Shown here in pieces: positions 54,400-60,960 of a stretch of 60,960 nucleotides of DNA (positions are counted from its first letter, which is position 1; each line of letters begins with the position of its first letter). The notes beneath the pieces are model-generated. The model was given only the letters and a program-made list of their open reading frames with translations. It was not told where the DNA came from and made no database searches. Origin of the DNA: Psychrobacter faecalis (GTDB taxonomy: Bacteria > Pseudomonadota > Gammaproteobacteria > Pseudomonadales > Moraxellaceae); contig NZ_JABAST010000019.1 in NCBI RefSeq assembly GCF_016107575.1, forward strand, positions 1 to 60,960, given 5' to 3'. Position numbers and translations under genes: made by a program.

Positions 54400-54768
54400 T
54401 TATGAACCGCGATAGGTACTATAGCCGTGTGCGCTGAGCAGTAGCGGTACATGGTAATGACCGCCATCACTGATCATAAAATCGATGACTACTTGCGGGT
54501 AAAATGCCGTGAGATTTTGCGCGTCAAAATAGGCTTGGGTCGCAAACGTCAAGGTATAACGGCCAACATCTAAATGATATTTAGCGATATCGATACTAGT
54601 ATCAAATTTCCAGCTGTCAGCGGCAACTCGACCATCGGCGTTGGTGACACCTGTTGCCAATAGATAGGTCTCACCGTTTGCAGGCACGCGGTGGAGGGTG
54701 ACTGCGATATCAGCGGCAGGTTTGCCAAGATGGGTATCTAAAATGTGGGAAGAGAGAGTGCCTGACAT
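54400..54768 (-). CDS. hiuH: Hydroxyisourate hydrolase
   Basis: This transthyretin-like enzyme hydrolyses 5-hydroxyisourate to OHCU. The 122-residue protein begins LSSHILDTHLGKPAADIAVTLHRV (catalytic His near the N-terminus), has GRVAADSWKFDTSIDIAKYHLDVGRYTLTFATQAYF, FYPQVVIDFMISDGGHYHVPLLLSAHGYSTYRGS, and ends with the diagnostic tetrapeptide YRGS. I set the start at 54768 because AAGGA lies 6-7 nt upstream; an ATG 6 nt earlier is also possible. It stands between uraD and puuD. Confidence 0.95.
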   Translation of the reverse strand: MSGTLSSHILDTHLGKPAADIAVTLHRVPANGETYLLATGVTNADGRVAADSWKFDTSIDIAKYHLDVGRYTLTFATQAYFDAQNLTAFYPQVVIDFMISDGGHYHVPLLLSAHGYSTYRGS

Positions 54769-54807
54769 GATCATTCCTTTTATATAGTAAAAATAAGCAC
54801 ATTTGCT

Positions 54808-55329
54808 TTAAGCAGTGCCGAGTAGTTTTTGTAAGCGCAAACGGGTAATTTTATTTTGCTCAGTAGCCGCATTTAGTAGCTCAGTGGCGCGGTCGTTTGG
54901 CAGGCGTGTGAGTAATAAATCCAGCATTTCTTGCGCGCTTTTGCCCGTCGCAAAGACGATAAAGATAAAGCCAAATTTAGCAAGATACTCTTGATTGCCT
55001 TTTGCCAATGCTTCAATGACATCCATGTCAGCATTATTGGCACCAGATTGCTCATGCGCCGCGCTGTCTTGCGTATTGCGGTATTTTTCTTTTAATGAGT
55101 CAACGTTGCCGATTTGTGGATGACCATCAAAGGCCTCAAGCAAATTGGCTTCTTGGGTTTGCGCTTGCTGCCAAGCCTTGTCGCTACTGGCAAGTAGGTC
55201 GTCTATATCTGCAAAAGGGCGAGCGCCTGCTACGTCATGCGCCCATTTGCTGCTAGTGCAGCAGGTCAATAGTTTTGAGAGTGCTTCGTCTGGCGAGAGG
55301 GCATTAAATTGCGCTAGTGTTAAGCTCAC
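54808..55329 (-). CDS. uraD: OHCU decarboxylase
   Basis: UraD decarboxylates 2-oxo-4-hydroxy-4-carboxy-5-ureidoimidazoline to (S)-allantoin. The 173-residue protein shows the family hallmarks: LTLAQFNALSPDEALSKLLTCCTSSKWAHDVAGARPFAD, FDGHPQIGNVDSL with the catalytic His in HPQIG, the S-x-x-E-Q-like SAAHEQSGANNAD, YLAKFGFIFIVFATGKSAQEMLDLL, and the C-terminal NKITRLRLQKLLG. It is the first gene of the minus-strand urate operon and faces the TetR-type regulator, with a RutR-like palindrome between them. Confidence 0.95.
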   Translation of the reverse strand: MSLTLAQFNALSPDEALSKLLTCCTSSKWAHDVAGARPFADIDDLLASSDKAWQQAQTQEANLLEAFDGHPQIGNVDSLKEKYRNTQDSAAHEQSGANNADMDVIEALAKGNQEYLAKFGFIFIVFATGKSAQEMLDLLLTRLPNDRATELLNAATEQNKITRLRLQKLLGTA

Positions 55330-55420
55330 GGTGACATCCTTTTCATTTAAATTTAAAACTCTTTATTCTTATGTTTAATTGAGTGATAAGTGGTTTAATA
55401 ACATCCATTCTGCTTAAACC

Positions 55421-55434
55421 TGACCATTTGGTCA
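55421..55434. promoter_or_regulatory. RutR-like operator between uraD and the TetR gene
   Basis: TGACCATTTGGTCA is a perfect palindrome of the form TGACCA-NN-TGGTCA, which is the core of the E. coli RutR site. It lies 92 bp before the uraD start codon and 103 bp before the TetR gene start, so a single site could regulate both directions. Confidence 0.75.
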
Positions 55435-55536
55435 ACTGTTTTATGCAAATTATTTTTATACGCTGGCGAAAACCCTGCTATATTTTCGCTAAATAAAAAA
55501 TAAAATTGGCTTATCAGTGCTGTTGTATGTTGCAAT

Positions 55537-56241
55537 ATGGCTACTTATTTATCCTCCTATCCAATGGTTTATCTTATGACCCAACCTAATCAAACATCTC
55601 AAGCGTCCGATTCTGAGGCGCCTATTCATCGTAATCAGCAAGATATCCGCGCCCAAAATCAAGCAGTAATTTTGGCAGCTGCAGAAGAAGAGTTTGTATT
55701 ACAAAGCTATCGCGGCGCTACGATGCAGGGCATTGCTGATCGGGCAGGACTACCAAAAGCCAATGTCCATTACTACTTTAAAAATAAAAAAAACCTCTAC
55801 AAAATGGTTTTGCGCTCTATTATTGAAGAATGGAACGATGGTTTGGTGACAATGACCGTCGATAGCGACCCAAAAGCCGTGATAGAGAAGTTTGTACGCA
55901 CCAAATTACACCAAGCGTTTGTGCATCCAAACCGTCATAAATTGTTTGCGTTAGAGGTCATCGGCGGCGCCCCATATTTACATGACTTTATGTCGACAAC
56001 CATGAAAGAGTGGGCGCTTGATAAATCACAAGTGATGAAAACTTGGCATGAGCAAGGCAGAATTGGCATCGCTGACCCATTGCAGCTGTTGATTTTGATT
56101 TGGGCAACGACGCAGCGTTATGCAGAATTTGAAACAGAAATCGTCGGTCTGCTACAAAAAGACGCTTATGATAAGCAAGATGAAGCGCGCGCGGCTGACT
56201 TCTTAATACCCTTTATTCTGCGCGGTTGCGGGCTTGAATAG
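55537..56241 (+). CDS. TetR family regulator, RutR-like
   Basis: A 234-residue TetR-type repressor. After a hydrophilic N-terminal extension (about 45 residues) comes the DNA-binding domain: AVILAAAEEEFVLQSYRGATMQGIADRAGLPKANVHYYFKNKKNLYKMVLRSI (about 48-100). The C-terminal domain with FVHPNRHKLFALEVIGGAPYLHDFM and LILIWATTQRYAEFE is that of the RutR/YcdC group, which senses uracil, thymine or related rings. It is divergent from the urate operon, and RutR-type palindromes precede both the operon and the permease. A purine or pyrimidine breakdown product as effector is inference. The start could also be 55576. Confidence 0.9.
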   Translation: MATYLSSYPMVYLMTQPNQTSQASDSEAPIHRNQQDIRAQNQAVILAAAEEEFVLQSYRGATMQGIADRAGLPKANVHYYFKNKKNLYKMVLRSIIEEWNDGLVTMTVDSDPKAVIEKFVRTKLHQAFVHPNRHKLFALEVIGGAPYLHDFMSTTMKEWALDKSQVMKTWHEQGRIGIADPLQLLILIWATTQRYAEFETEIVGLLQKDAYDKQDEARAADFLIPFILRGCGLE

Positions 56242-56286
56242 CGGATTTTACATAGCGCGCCATTTATTCAACCAAGCCCGCTGCCG

Positions 56287-57720
56287 TTATAACGGCTGAC
56301 CTTCAACCTCACTTTTCGGCAACACGCGCACAGGTTTTAGACCATCTTCTATATGTTGATCAGACGTATCAAACTCGACGCCATAGTTCTTTGGCAAAAT
56401 CATATCCAACGTGATAGCGACGATACCTGACATGGTCACTGCCGAGCCAAAGATATTGCGGAACAGCTGCGGCGTTTGCGCAAAGACATCAGGAACAAAC
56501 GCGATACCCATCGATAAACCAAGCGAAGTCGCAATAATTAAGATATTACGGTGGGTAAAATTCACTGTGGATAGGATGCGGATACCCGCAGTAGCAACGG
56601 TTGCGAACATCAATAGCGTCACGCCGCCAACCACAGGCTTTGGCAGCTGCGTAAAGATAGCGCCAAGGATAGGGAATAGCCCCATGGTAAATAAAATCGC
56701 CGCCACATAAAAACCCACATAGCGGCTGGCGATACCAGTCATTTGAATGACGCCGTTATTTTGGCTAAAGGTAGTGACCGGAAAGGTATTAAATACCGCG
56801 GCAATCCACGAATTGACCCCATCACCTAGCACGCCGCCTTTGATACGCTTTTCGTAGACAGGACCTTGAATAGGTTCGCCTGAAATCATTGAAGTTGCGG
56901 TCAAATCGCCTGAGGTTTCGATACTGGTAATGATATACATAAAGGCAATCGGAATAAACGCTTGCCAATCAAAGCTCAAACCGTATTTAAAAGGAATAGG
57001 GACGGTAAGTAACGGCGCTTCAGAGACTAAAGAGAAGTCAATACGCCCCATCAACATCGCCGCAAATAAGCCAAGCATCAAACCGATAAAAATAGCGCTT
57101 GAGCGAATCACTTTATTATTGACGATACTAATCAGCACCACGCTGACCAGCACCCCGCTGCCCAGTAGTAAATTTTCCATACTACCAAAGTTTTCGGCAC
57201 CAACCCCGCCTGCCAAATCAGTCAGACCTGTTTTGGTTAAAGACAAACCAATGGTGACAATGACGCAGCCAGTGACGATAGGGCTCATCAAAGATTTGAG
57301 TTTGGTGACGAATTGGCTTAAGCATATCTCGACAAATGCGCCGAAGAATGACACGCCAAAGATGACCGACAAAATCTCCTCTGGGCCACCACCTTTATTT
57401 TTTACCACAAAACCTGCGGCAAGGACGGCAGCCAAAAAGCCAAAACTGGTGCCCTGTAATGCCATCAGCCCCGAGCCGACGGGCCCTACTTTACGGGTCT
57501 GAATAAAGGTGGCGACCCCTGATACCATCAGTGACATGCTAATCAGATAGGGGATGTGCTCTCCCAATCCCAAAGCGCCACCAATGATTAAAGAGGGCGT
57601 GATAATACCAACGAAAGCGGCAAGTACGTGCTGTACCGCCCCTAAGAAAGCTTTTGCAGGAGCAGGGCGGTCATGCAGTCCATATAATAAATCAGGGTTT
57701 CCTTGAGTAACTTCACTCAT
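56287..57720 (-). CDS. NCS2 family xanthine/urate permease, XanP-like
   Basis: A 477-residue nucleobase:cation symporter-2. It has about 14 helices and conserved segments close to E. coli XanP: LHDRPAPAKAFLGAVQHVLAAFVGIITPSLIIGGALGL, GPVGSGLMALQGTSFGFLAAV, ITSIETSGDLTATSMISGEPIQGPVYEKRIKGGVLGDGVNSWIAAVFNTFPVTTFSQNNGVIQMTGIASRYVGFYVA and PKPVVGGVTLLMFATVATAGIRILS. The Q-N-N-G motif and the ATSD-like ATSM loop place it in the xanthine/urate branch. The ligand is probably xanthine or urate given the adjacent urate pathway. It converges on the TetR gene, with 45 bp between. Confidence 0.92.
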   Translation of the reverse strand: MSEVTQGNPDLLYGLHDRPAPAKAFLGAVQHVLAAFVGIITPSLIIGGALGLGEHIPYLISMSLMVSGVATFIQTRKVGPVGSGLMALQGTSFGFLAAVLAAGFVVKNKGGGPEEILSVIFGVSFFGAFVEICLSQFVTKLKSLMSPIVTGCVIVTIGLSLTKTGLTDLAGGVGAENFGSMENLLLGSGVLVSVVLISIVNNKVIRSSAIFIGLMLGLFAAMLMGRIDFSLVSEAPLLTVPIPFKYGLSFDWQAFIPIAFMYIITSIETSGDLTATSMISGEPIQGPVYEKRIKGGVLGDGVNSWIAAVFNTFPVTTFSQNNGVIQMTGIASRYVGFYVAAILFTMGLFPILGAIFTQLPKPVVGGVTLLMFATVATAGIRILSTVNFTHRNILIIATSLGLSMGIAFVPDVFAQTPQLFRNIFGSAVTMSGIVAITLDMILPKNYGVEFDTSDQHIEDGLKPVRVLPKSEVEGQPL

Positions 57721-57974
57721 TTTGGCTTTCTCCTAAAGTGACTTTTAGTCCAATCTCTGAAGGTAAACCTAAACAGCGTAGGAAAACTGATGATTTGAGA
57801 GTTGAGTCCGTGACTTAAAAAAGCCTTTCAGTAAACTCTAGATCTTCATCTTGTTTCTCTAGCTATCTAAGCATTTAATAATTTTCCAACAGAGAGTCGC
57901 ACTTTTCCGTATGCTAATAAATAAAAGCAGCTCACCATTATTTATCAATATTGCCAGATATGGTGATTAAAACC

Positions 57975-57988
57975 TGACTAATTAGTCA
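57975..57988. promoter_or_regulatory. Second RutR-like operator, upstream of the permease
   Basis: TGACTAATTAGTCA is a perfect palindrome of the same form as the one at 55421 (TGAC-x-A, 2-bp centre, T-x-GTCA), also preceded by ACC. It is 255 bp before the permease start codon. Confidence 0.6.
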
Positions 57989-58109
57989 GTTATCTAAGGG
58001 TATAGCGAAAGCCTTGCTTATTGCAATGTTTTTTTTGCGATTAAAATATTAATTTGTTTCATCTCGGCGATTTAACAAAACCTTAATGCGCTTATGACAA
58101 ATAAAATTA

Positions 58110-58139
58110 CGACTGCTATTAAGTACTTAATAGCAGTCG
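58110..58139. repeat. Perfect 30-bp palindrome
   Basis: Fifteen bases, CGACTGCTATTAAGT, are followed immediately by their exact reverse complement, with no spacer. There is no T run on either side, which makes a standard terminator less likely. It lies between the permease and the Fur-type box. Confidence 0.75.
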
Positions 58140-58252
58140 ATGTTAGGTGCTGCTTAACTTTCACAATGTCGTCTATCTTATTGAATTAAATTCCTTACTT
58201 TATTTATTGCCAAATTGTTAATACTTCGTTATTATGCCTGTCATATTTCAAA

Positions 58253-58267
58253 TGCTAATCATTATCA
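58253..58267 (+). promoter_or_regulatory. Fur box upstream of the TonB-dependent receptor
   Basis: TGCTAATCATTATCA matches the 7-1-7 Fur consensus TGATAATnATTATCA at all but one defined position. It lies about 195 bp before the receptor start codon, so the receptor is probably derepressed under iron limitation. Confidence 0.8.
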
Positions 58268-58461
58268 TTAGTGTTAATCATGTTATTTCTATATGTATTT
58301 GTTGATTGAGTAGGCGTGGTCAATCAATAAAACACAAAAATTTTAATAGAAAATAAAAAGCAAAATCCCAAATTGTTTTTTTCGGACCATCTTTTTCAAA
58401 CTGTCTTTCTAAAGTGGCACTTAAATCCTTCAATCCTAATAGTAAGTAAAGTGAGTGTGTT

Positions 58462-60537
58462 ATGCGTGAAGTTAAGTCAGCAACATTTTCTAATCAATTA
58501 ACGGTGTTATCGGTCGCTGTTTCAGCAATTCTGTGTTCACAGCTGGCGGTTGCGGCAACGGATGTGCCTAGTACGACCTTACAAACCATCACCGTAACTG
58601 CCAACAGCTCGGTACGTGAAAAGGTGCAAGAGGATGGCGTCGATGTCGAAGACTATACGCCTGCACAGCAAGCAAGCCATTTAAGCGATTTTTTAAATGT
58701 GGTGCCAGGCGTGACCATAGGTGGTACGTCAGCGGTCAACCAGCGCATTCGTATTCGCGGTCTTGAAGATAGCAACCTAAAAGTCACCATTGATGGCGCG
58801 CGCCAAGAAGGCAAGCTGTTCTATCATATGGGCGATATCACCATTGATCCTGATTTGCTCAAACAAGCGGATGTGGCAGTGGGTAACAATTCTGTCACGC
58901 TCGGTAATGATGCACTTGGCGGCGCGGTTGCTTTTAAAACGGTTGATGCGGCTGACTTGCTAAAACCGGGTCAAAGAATAGGTGCCAAATTACACGCAGG
59001 TTATGCCAGTAATAATGATGAGTTATTAACATCAGCGACGGTGTTTGCTGCACCAACGGACAATGTTGACTTACTGGCTTATTATGGCAAGCGTGATACT
59101 AATTCGGGCGAGGATGGTAACGGTCGTGAGCTGTTTGAAGACAGTAAAAGTGAAAATATTTTATTAAAAGCTGGTGCTTATATTGCGGATGATCATCATA
59201 TTGGTGCAAACTTTAGCAGTACTGAAAAGAAAGGTATTTTCCCATTCCGTCCTGACTTTCCTAGTCGTAATGACGCCCCAATACCACAACAAGTTAAACG
59301 CGATACTTATGGGCTAGATTATACTTATAATCCGGCAAGCAAGTTAATTGATGTTGATACCAATGTTTATCAGACCAAAACCCGTATTTTGCGCGATTCT
59401 GATTATAATAAAAACCCAGGTTTCGAGTTTGATGCACAGGTTAAAACCACAGGCGCTAAAATACAAAATACTAGTATAGTTGATAGTAGTGTCTTTGAGG
59501 GTATTACCGGTACTCATAAATTGATCGCTGGTGTAGAGCATTATAAAAAAGAATCTGACTACCATGGTGTAGAGCGTGGTACTACGATACCGGTGAGCGG
59601 TAGAGATGAAGCAACAAACACCTCTGTATATCTAGAAGACCAATGGCAAATGGGTAAATTTAGCCTAACGCCTGGTGTACGTTATGACCGCTACAAATCT
59701 CCTGATTTTATCGCTGGTGGCAAAACCTATGATAATGTCGTCGGTGCACTTGCCGCAAGCTATGAGATTGCACCACTAACGCAAGTATTTGCCAGCTACA
59801 CGCAGTTATTTAATGGTCCTGATTTGAGTCAAGCGATTTTTAATCGAAATGGTGTTGGAACTGTTGTTAACAACGACTTAAAAGCAGAAGAAGGGTCTAA
59901 TAATGAGGTTGGTATTGTTAAAACCTTGCGTGACCTAACGGTAGCCGGTGATGCGTTACAGTTAAGCGGTAAATACTTTGAAACCGATATCGAAAATTAT
60001 ATTGAGTTTGTACGTTCAGGCTTGGATTGTGCACCAGAACCTGGAAGTAATTGCCAAGGCGCAATAAACAAAGATGAAGATTATAAAATTAAAGGGGTTG
60101 AGCTCGCCGCTGACTATAAAATGAATAACTTTAGTATGGGTTTGAGCTATTCGCGAGCGCGCAGTAAAGGCGACAAAACAGGCTATAGTATTCCGTCAGT
60201 GACCGGAAGCAGCTCAGAATCAGGCGATAAATATATGGTCAATCTGGCTTATGCTCCAACAGAGACCACAGATATCGGCTGGCGCAGTACCTATGTCGCT
60301 TCAGTGATGCCAAATACTGGCGAAAATGACATTGAAAAACCAAGCTATAATGTTCATGATATCTTTATGAACTATTCGCCAAAACAAGTTGATGGATTAA
60401 AAGCCACGCTTGGCGTTTATAATCTTTTCGATGAAGCTTATGCGAGCCACTCATCTCGTCTAAATCCGATTGATGATGTTACTACTGACTTTGAAAAAGG
60501 TCGTAATATCAAAGCTTCTTTAACCTATCAGTTTTAA
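58462..60537 (+). CDS. TonB-dependent outer-membrane receptor, FetA/FrpB-like
   Basis: A 691-residue outer-membrane receptor for an iron-loaded ligand. The signal peptide ends about VAVSAILCSQLAVAA|T (residue 32). The TonB box is probably LQTITVTA; the plug (about 45-165) has LSDFLNVVPGVTIGG, IRIRGLEDSNLKVTIDGARQEGKLFYHMGDITIDPDLLKQADV and GNDALGGAVAFKTVDAADLL, close to neisserial FetA/FrpB. The barrel follows, ending YNLFDEAYASHSSRLNPI...GRNIKASLTYQF with a terminal Phe. A Cys pair (CAPEPGSNC) in an outer loop near residue 525 may form a disulfide. A catecholate siderophore or heme is possible; the ligand is unknown. A Fur box precedes the gene. Confidence 0.92.
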   Translation: MREVKSATFSNQLTVLSVAVSAILCSQLAVAATDVPSTTLQTITVTANSSVREKVQEDGVDVEDYTPAQQASHLSDFLNVVPGVTIGGTSAVNQRIRIRGLEDSNLKVTIDGARQEGKLFYHMGDITIDPDLLKQADVAVGNNSVTLGNDALGGAVAFKTVDAADLLKPGQRIGAKLHAGYASNNDELLTSATVFAAPTDNVDLLAYYGKRDTNSGEDGNGRELFEDSKSENILLKAGAYIADDHHIGANFSSTEKKGIFPFRPDFPSRNDAPIPQQVKRDTYGLDYTYNPASKLIDVDTNVYQTKTRILRDSDYNKNPGFEFDAQVKTTGAKIQNTSIVDSSVFEGITGTHKLIAGVEHYKKESDYHGVERGTTIPVSGRDEATNTSVYLEDQWQMGKFSLTPGVRYDRYKSPDFIAGGKTYDNVVGALAASYEIAPLTQVFASYTQLFNGPDLSQAIFNRNGVGTVVNNDLKAEEGSNNEVGIVKTLRDLTVAGDALQLSGKYFETDIENYIEFVRSGLDCAPEPGSNCQGAINKDEDYKIKGVELAADYKMNNFSMGLSYSRARSKGDKTGYSIPSVTGSSSESGDKYMVNLAYAPTETTDIGWRSTYVASVMPNTGENDIEKPSYNVHDIFMNYSPKQVDGLKATLGVYNLFDEAYASHSSRLNPIDDVTTDFEKGRNIKASLTYQF

Positions 60538-60564
60538 CCCTGTATTTATTTTCTAGTCGCAATA

Positions 60565-60600
60565 GAGCCAGCTTTTTATAAAAAAGAGCTGGCTTTTTTA
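60565..60600 (+). terminator. Terminator after the TonB-dependent receptor
   Basis: AGCCAGCT pairs with AGCTGGCT around a 13-nt A/T loop, followed by six T, about 30 nt after the stop codon. Confidence 0.85.
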
Positions 60601-60694
60601 TCGCCATTTTTCGGAAATTGTACTGTCTTGTTTTAAAAATTACGCTTCGACTGTAGCACCATTAACCCTATATATTCATAAAGAATCAGCACTC

Positions 60695-60943
60695 ATGATT
60701 TCACTTTCATTATCTTCTTTTGCATCGAATATACGCCGTATTTGTCTATGGATTCATCGTTATACTGGGCTTGTAATGGCAGGTTTTTTAATCATAGCGG
60801 GTTTTACTGGCTCGTTATTGGCTTTCCATGACGAGTTGGATAATGTGTTTAACCATCAATTGGCTCAGATTGAGCGGCAAGATGCGCCACAGCTTCCTAT
60901 TGCAACCGTTCCAAAAATCTTACTCAAACCTAGCCAATATTGA
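60695..60943 (+). pseudogene. PepSY-associated membrane protein, N-terminal fragment
   Basis: The first 82 codons encode the start of an iron-regulated PepSY-TM protein (PiuB type): ICLWIHRYTGLVMAGFLIIAGFTGSLLAFHDELDNVFNHQL, with the H-R-Y-x-G-L-V-M-A-G-x-F pattern of the first membrane helix. Whole proteins of this family have about 380-500 residues; here a TGA at 60941-60943 ends the frame at residue 82. The other two frames also close within the last 50 bases, so a single frameshift does not obviously restore it in the window. The gene follows the FetA-like receptor, a usual pairing for iron uptake, and is probably broken or affected by a sequence error. The remainder lies beyond the window. 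Confidence 0.6.
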
Positions 60944-60960
60944 CTATTAGATAGGTTTGA

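Larger units (their letters stand above)
57721..58461. other. Divergent regulatory region, permease / TonB receptor
   Basis: A 741-bp AT-rich gap with three notable sites: a RutR-like palindrome (57975-57988), a 30-bp perfect palindrome (58110-58139) and a Fur-type box (58253-58267). No gene is recognised. Confidence 0.6.

Noticed and set aside
56284..56297. GCCGTTATAACGGC palindrome at the permease stop codon as a terminator
   Set aside because: The stem is short and no T run follows on either strand.

Overview
The window looks like a chromosomal segment of a Psychrobacter-type gammaproteobacterium (Moraxellaceae). This rests on recognisable protein sequences and local gene orders (uvrA / yajR-type MFS / ssb; a gspN-gspC-gspD block split from the rest of the type II secretion genes; efp divergent from epmB; moxR-DUF58-tgpA; a FimX relative) and on the moderate G+C content. 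No sequence search could be run, so the genus is an inference.

Layout. 1-0.95 kb: AT-rich, N-terminally truncated AbiH-like defence gene. 1-7.6 kb: uvrA (minus), then a YajR-like transporter, ssb and an H-NS family protein. 7.8-12 kb: gspN, gspC, gspD, followed by several strong hairpins and a small membrane protein. 12.5-18.1 kb: a TatD-family nuclease, tcdA, a GAF hybrid histidine kinase, and the EF-P pair efp/epmB. 18.4-21 kb: a large unrecognised helical protein, then the broken 3' half of a FimX-like gene with an in-frame stop. 21.2-26.4 kb: a lipoprotein cytochrome c, moxR, DUF58, tgpA, DUF4031. 26.5-37 kb: LysR regulator divergent from glutathione-dependent formaldehyde dehydrogenase, a DUF2164 protein, a FrnE-like DsbA protein, then molybdenum enzyme genes paoA-paoB-paoC with XdhC-like and MocA-like maturation genes and an HdeD-like membrane protein. 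37.1-41.6 kb: a methyltransferase and a minus-strand cluster of roadblock/LC7, PAS, PhnD-like and two unrecognised proteins. 41.6-44.5 kb: a MITE-like element, gdhA and a secreted PepSY protein. 45-47.5 kb: a cystine-type amino acid ABC transporter. 47.6-50.1 kb: trpR-trpE-trpG. 50.3-57.7 kb: urate/allantoin degradation genes (uraD, hydroxyisourate hydrolase, puuD, puuE, allA, allE), a RutR-like TetR regulator and an NCS2 purine permease. 58-60.96 kb: a Fur-type box, a FetA-like TonB receptor and an apparently broken PepSY membrane protein.

How the parts work together. The purine block encodes urate to allantoate (PuuD, HIU hydrolase, OHCU decarboxylase, allantoinase) and ureidoglycine to glyoxylate (AllE, AllA). 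The allantoate-consuming enzyme is not in the window. Two near-identical palindromes, one in the uraD/TetR gap and one upstream of the permease, resemble the E. coli RutR operator and suggest one regulon. TrpR, TrpE and TrpG form a compact self-contained unit with an operator-like palindrome upstream of trpR.

The best candidate for an undescribed system is the 38.2-41.6 kb cluster. It combines a stand-alone roadblock protein, an Aer-type PAS protein with no output domain, a PhnD-type binding protein with no signal peptide and no transporter, and two unrecognised proteins. It looks like an intracellular sensing module. Other points to check are the MITE with an 8-bp target duplication, the truncated FimX, and a 30-bp perfect palindrome upstream of the permease.
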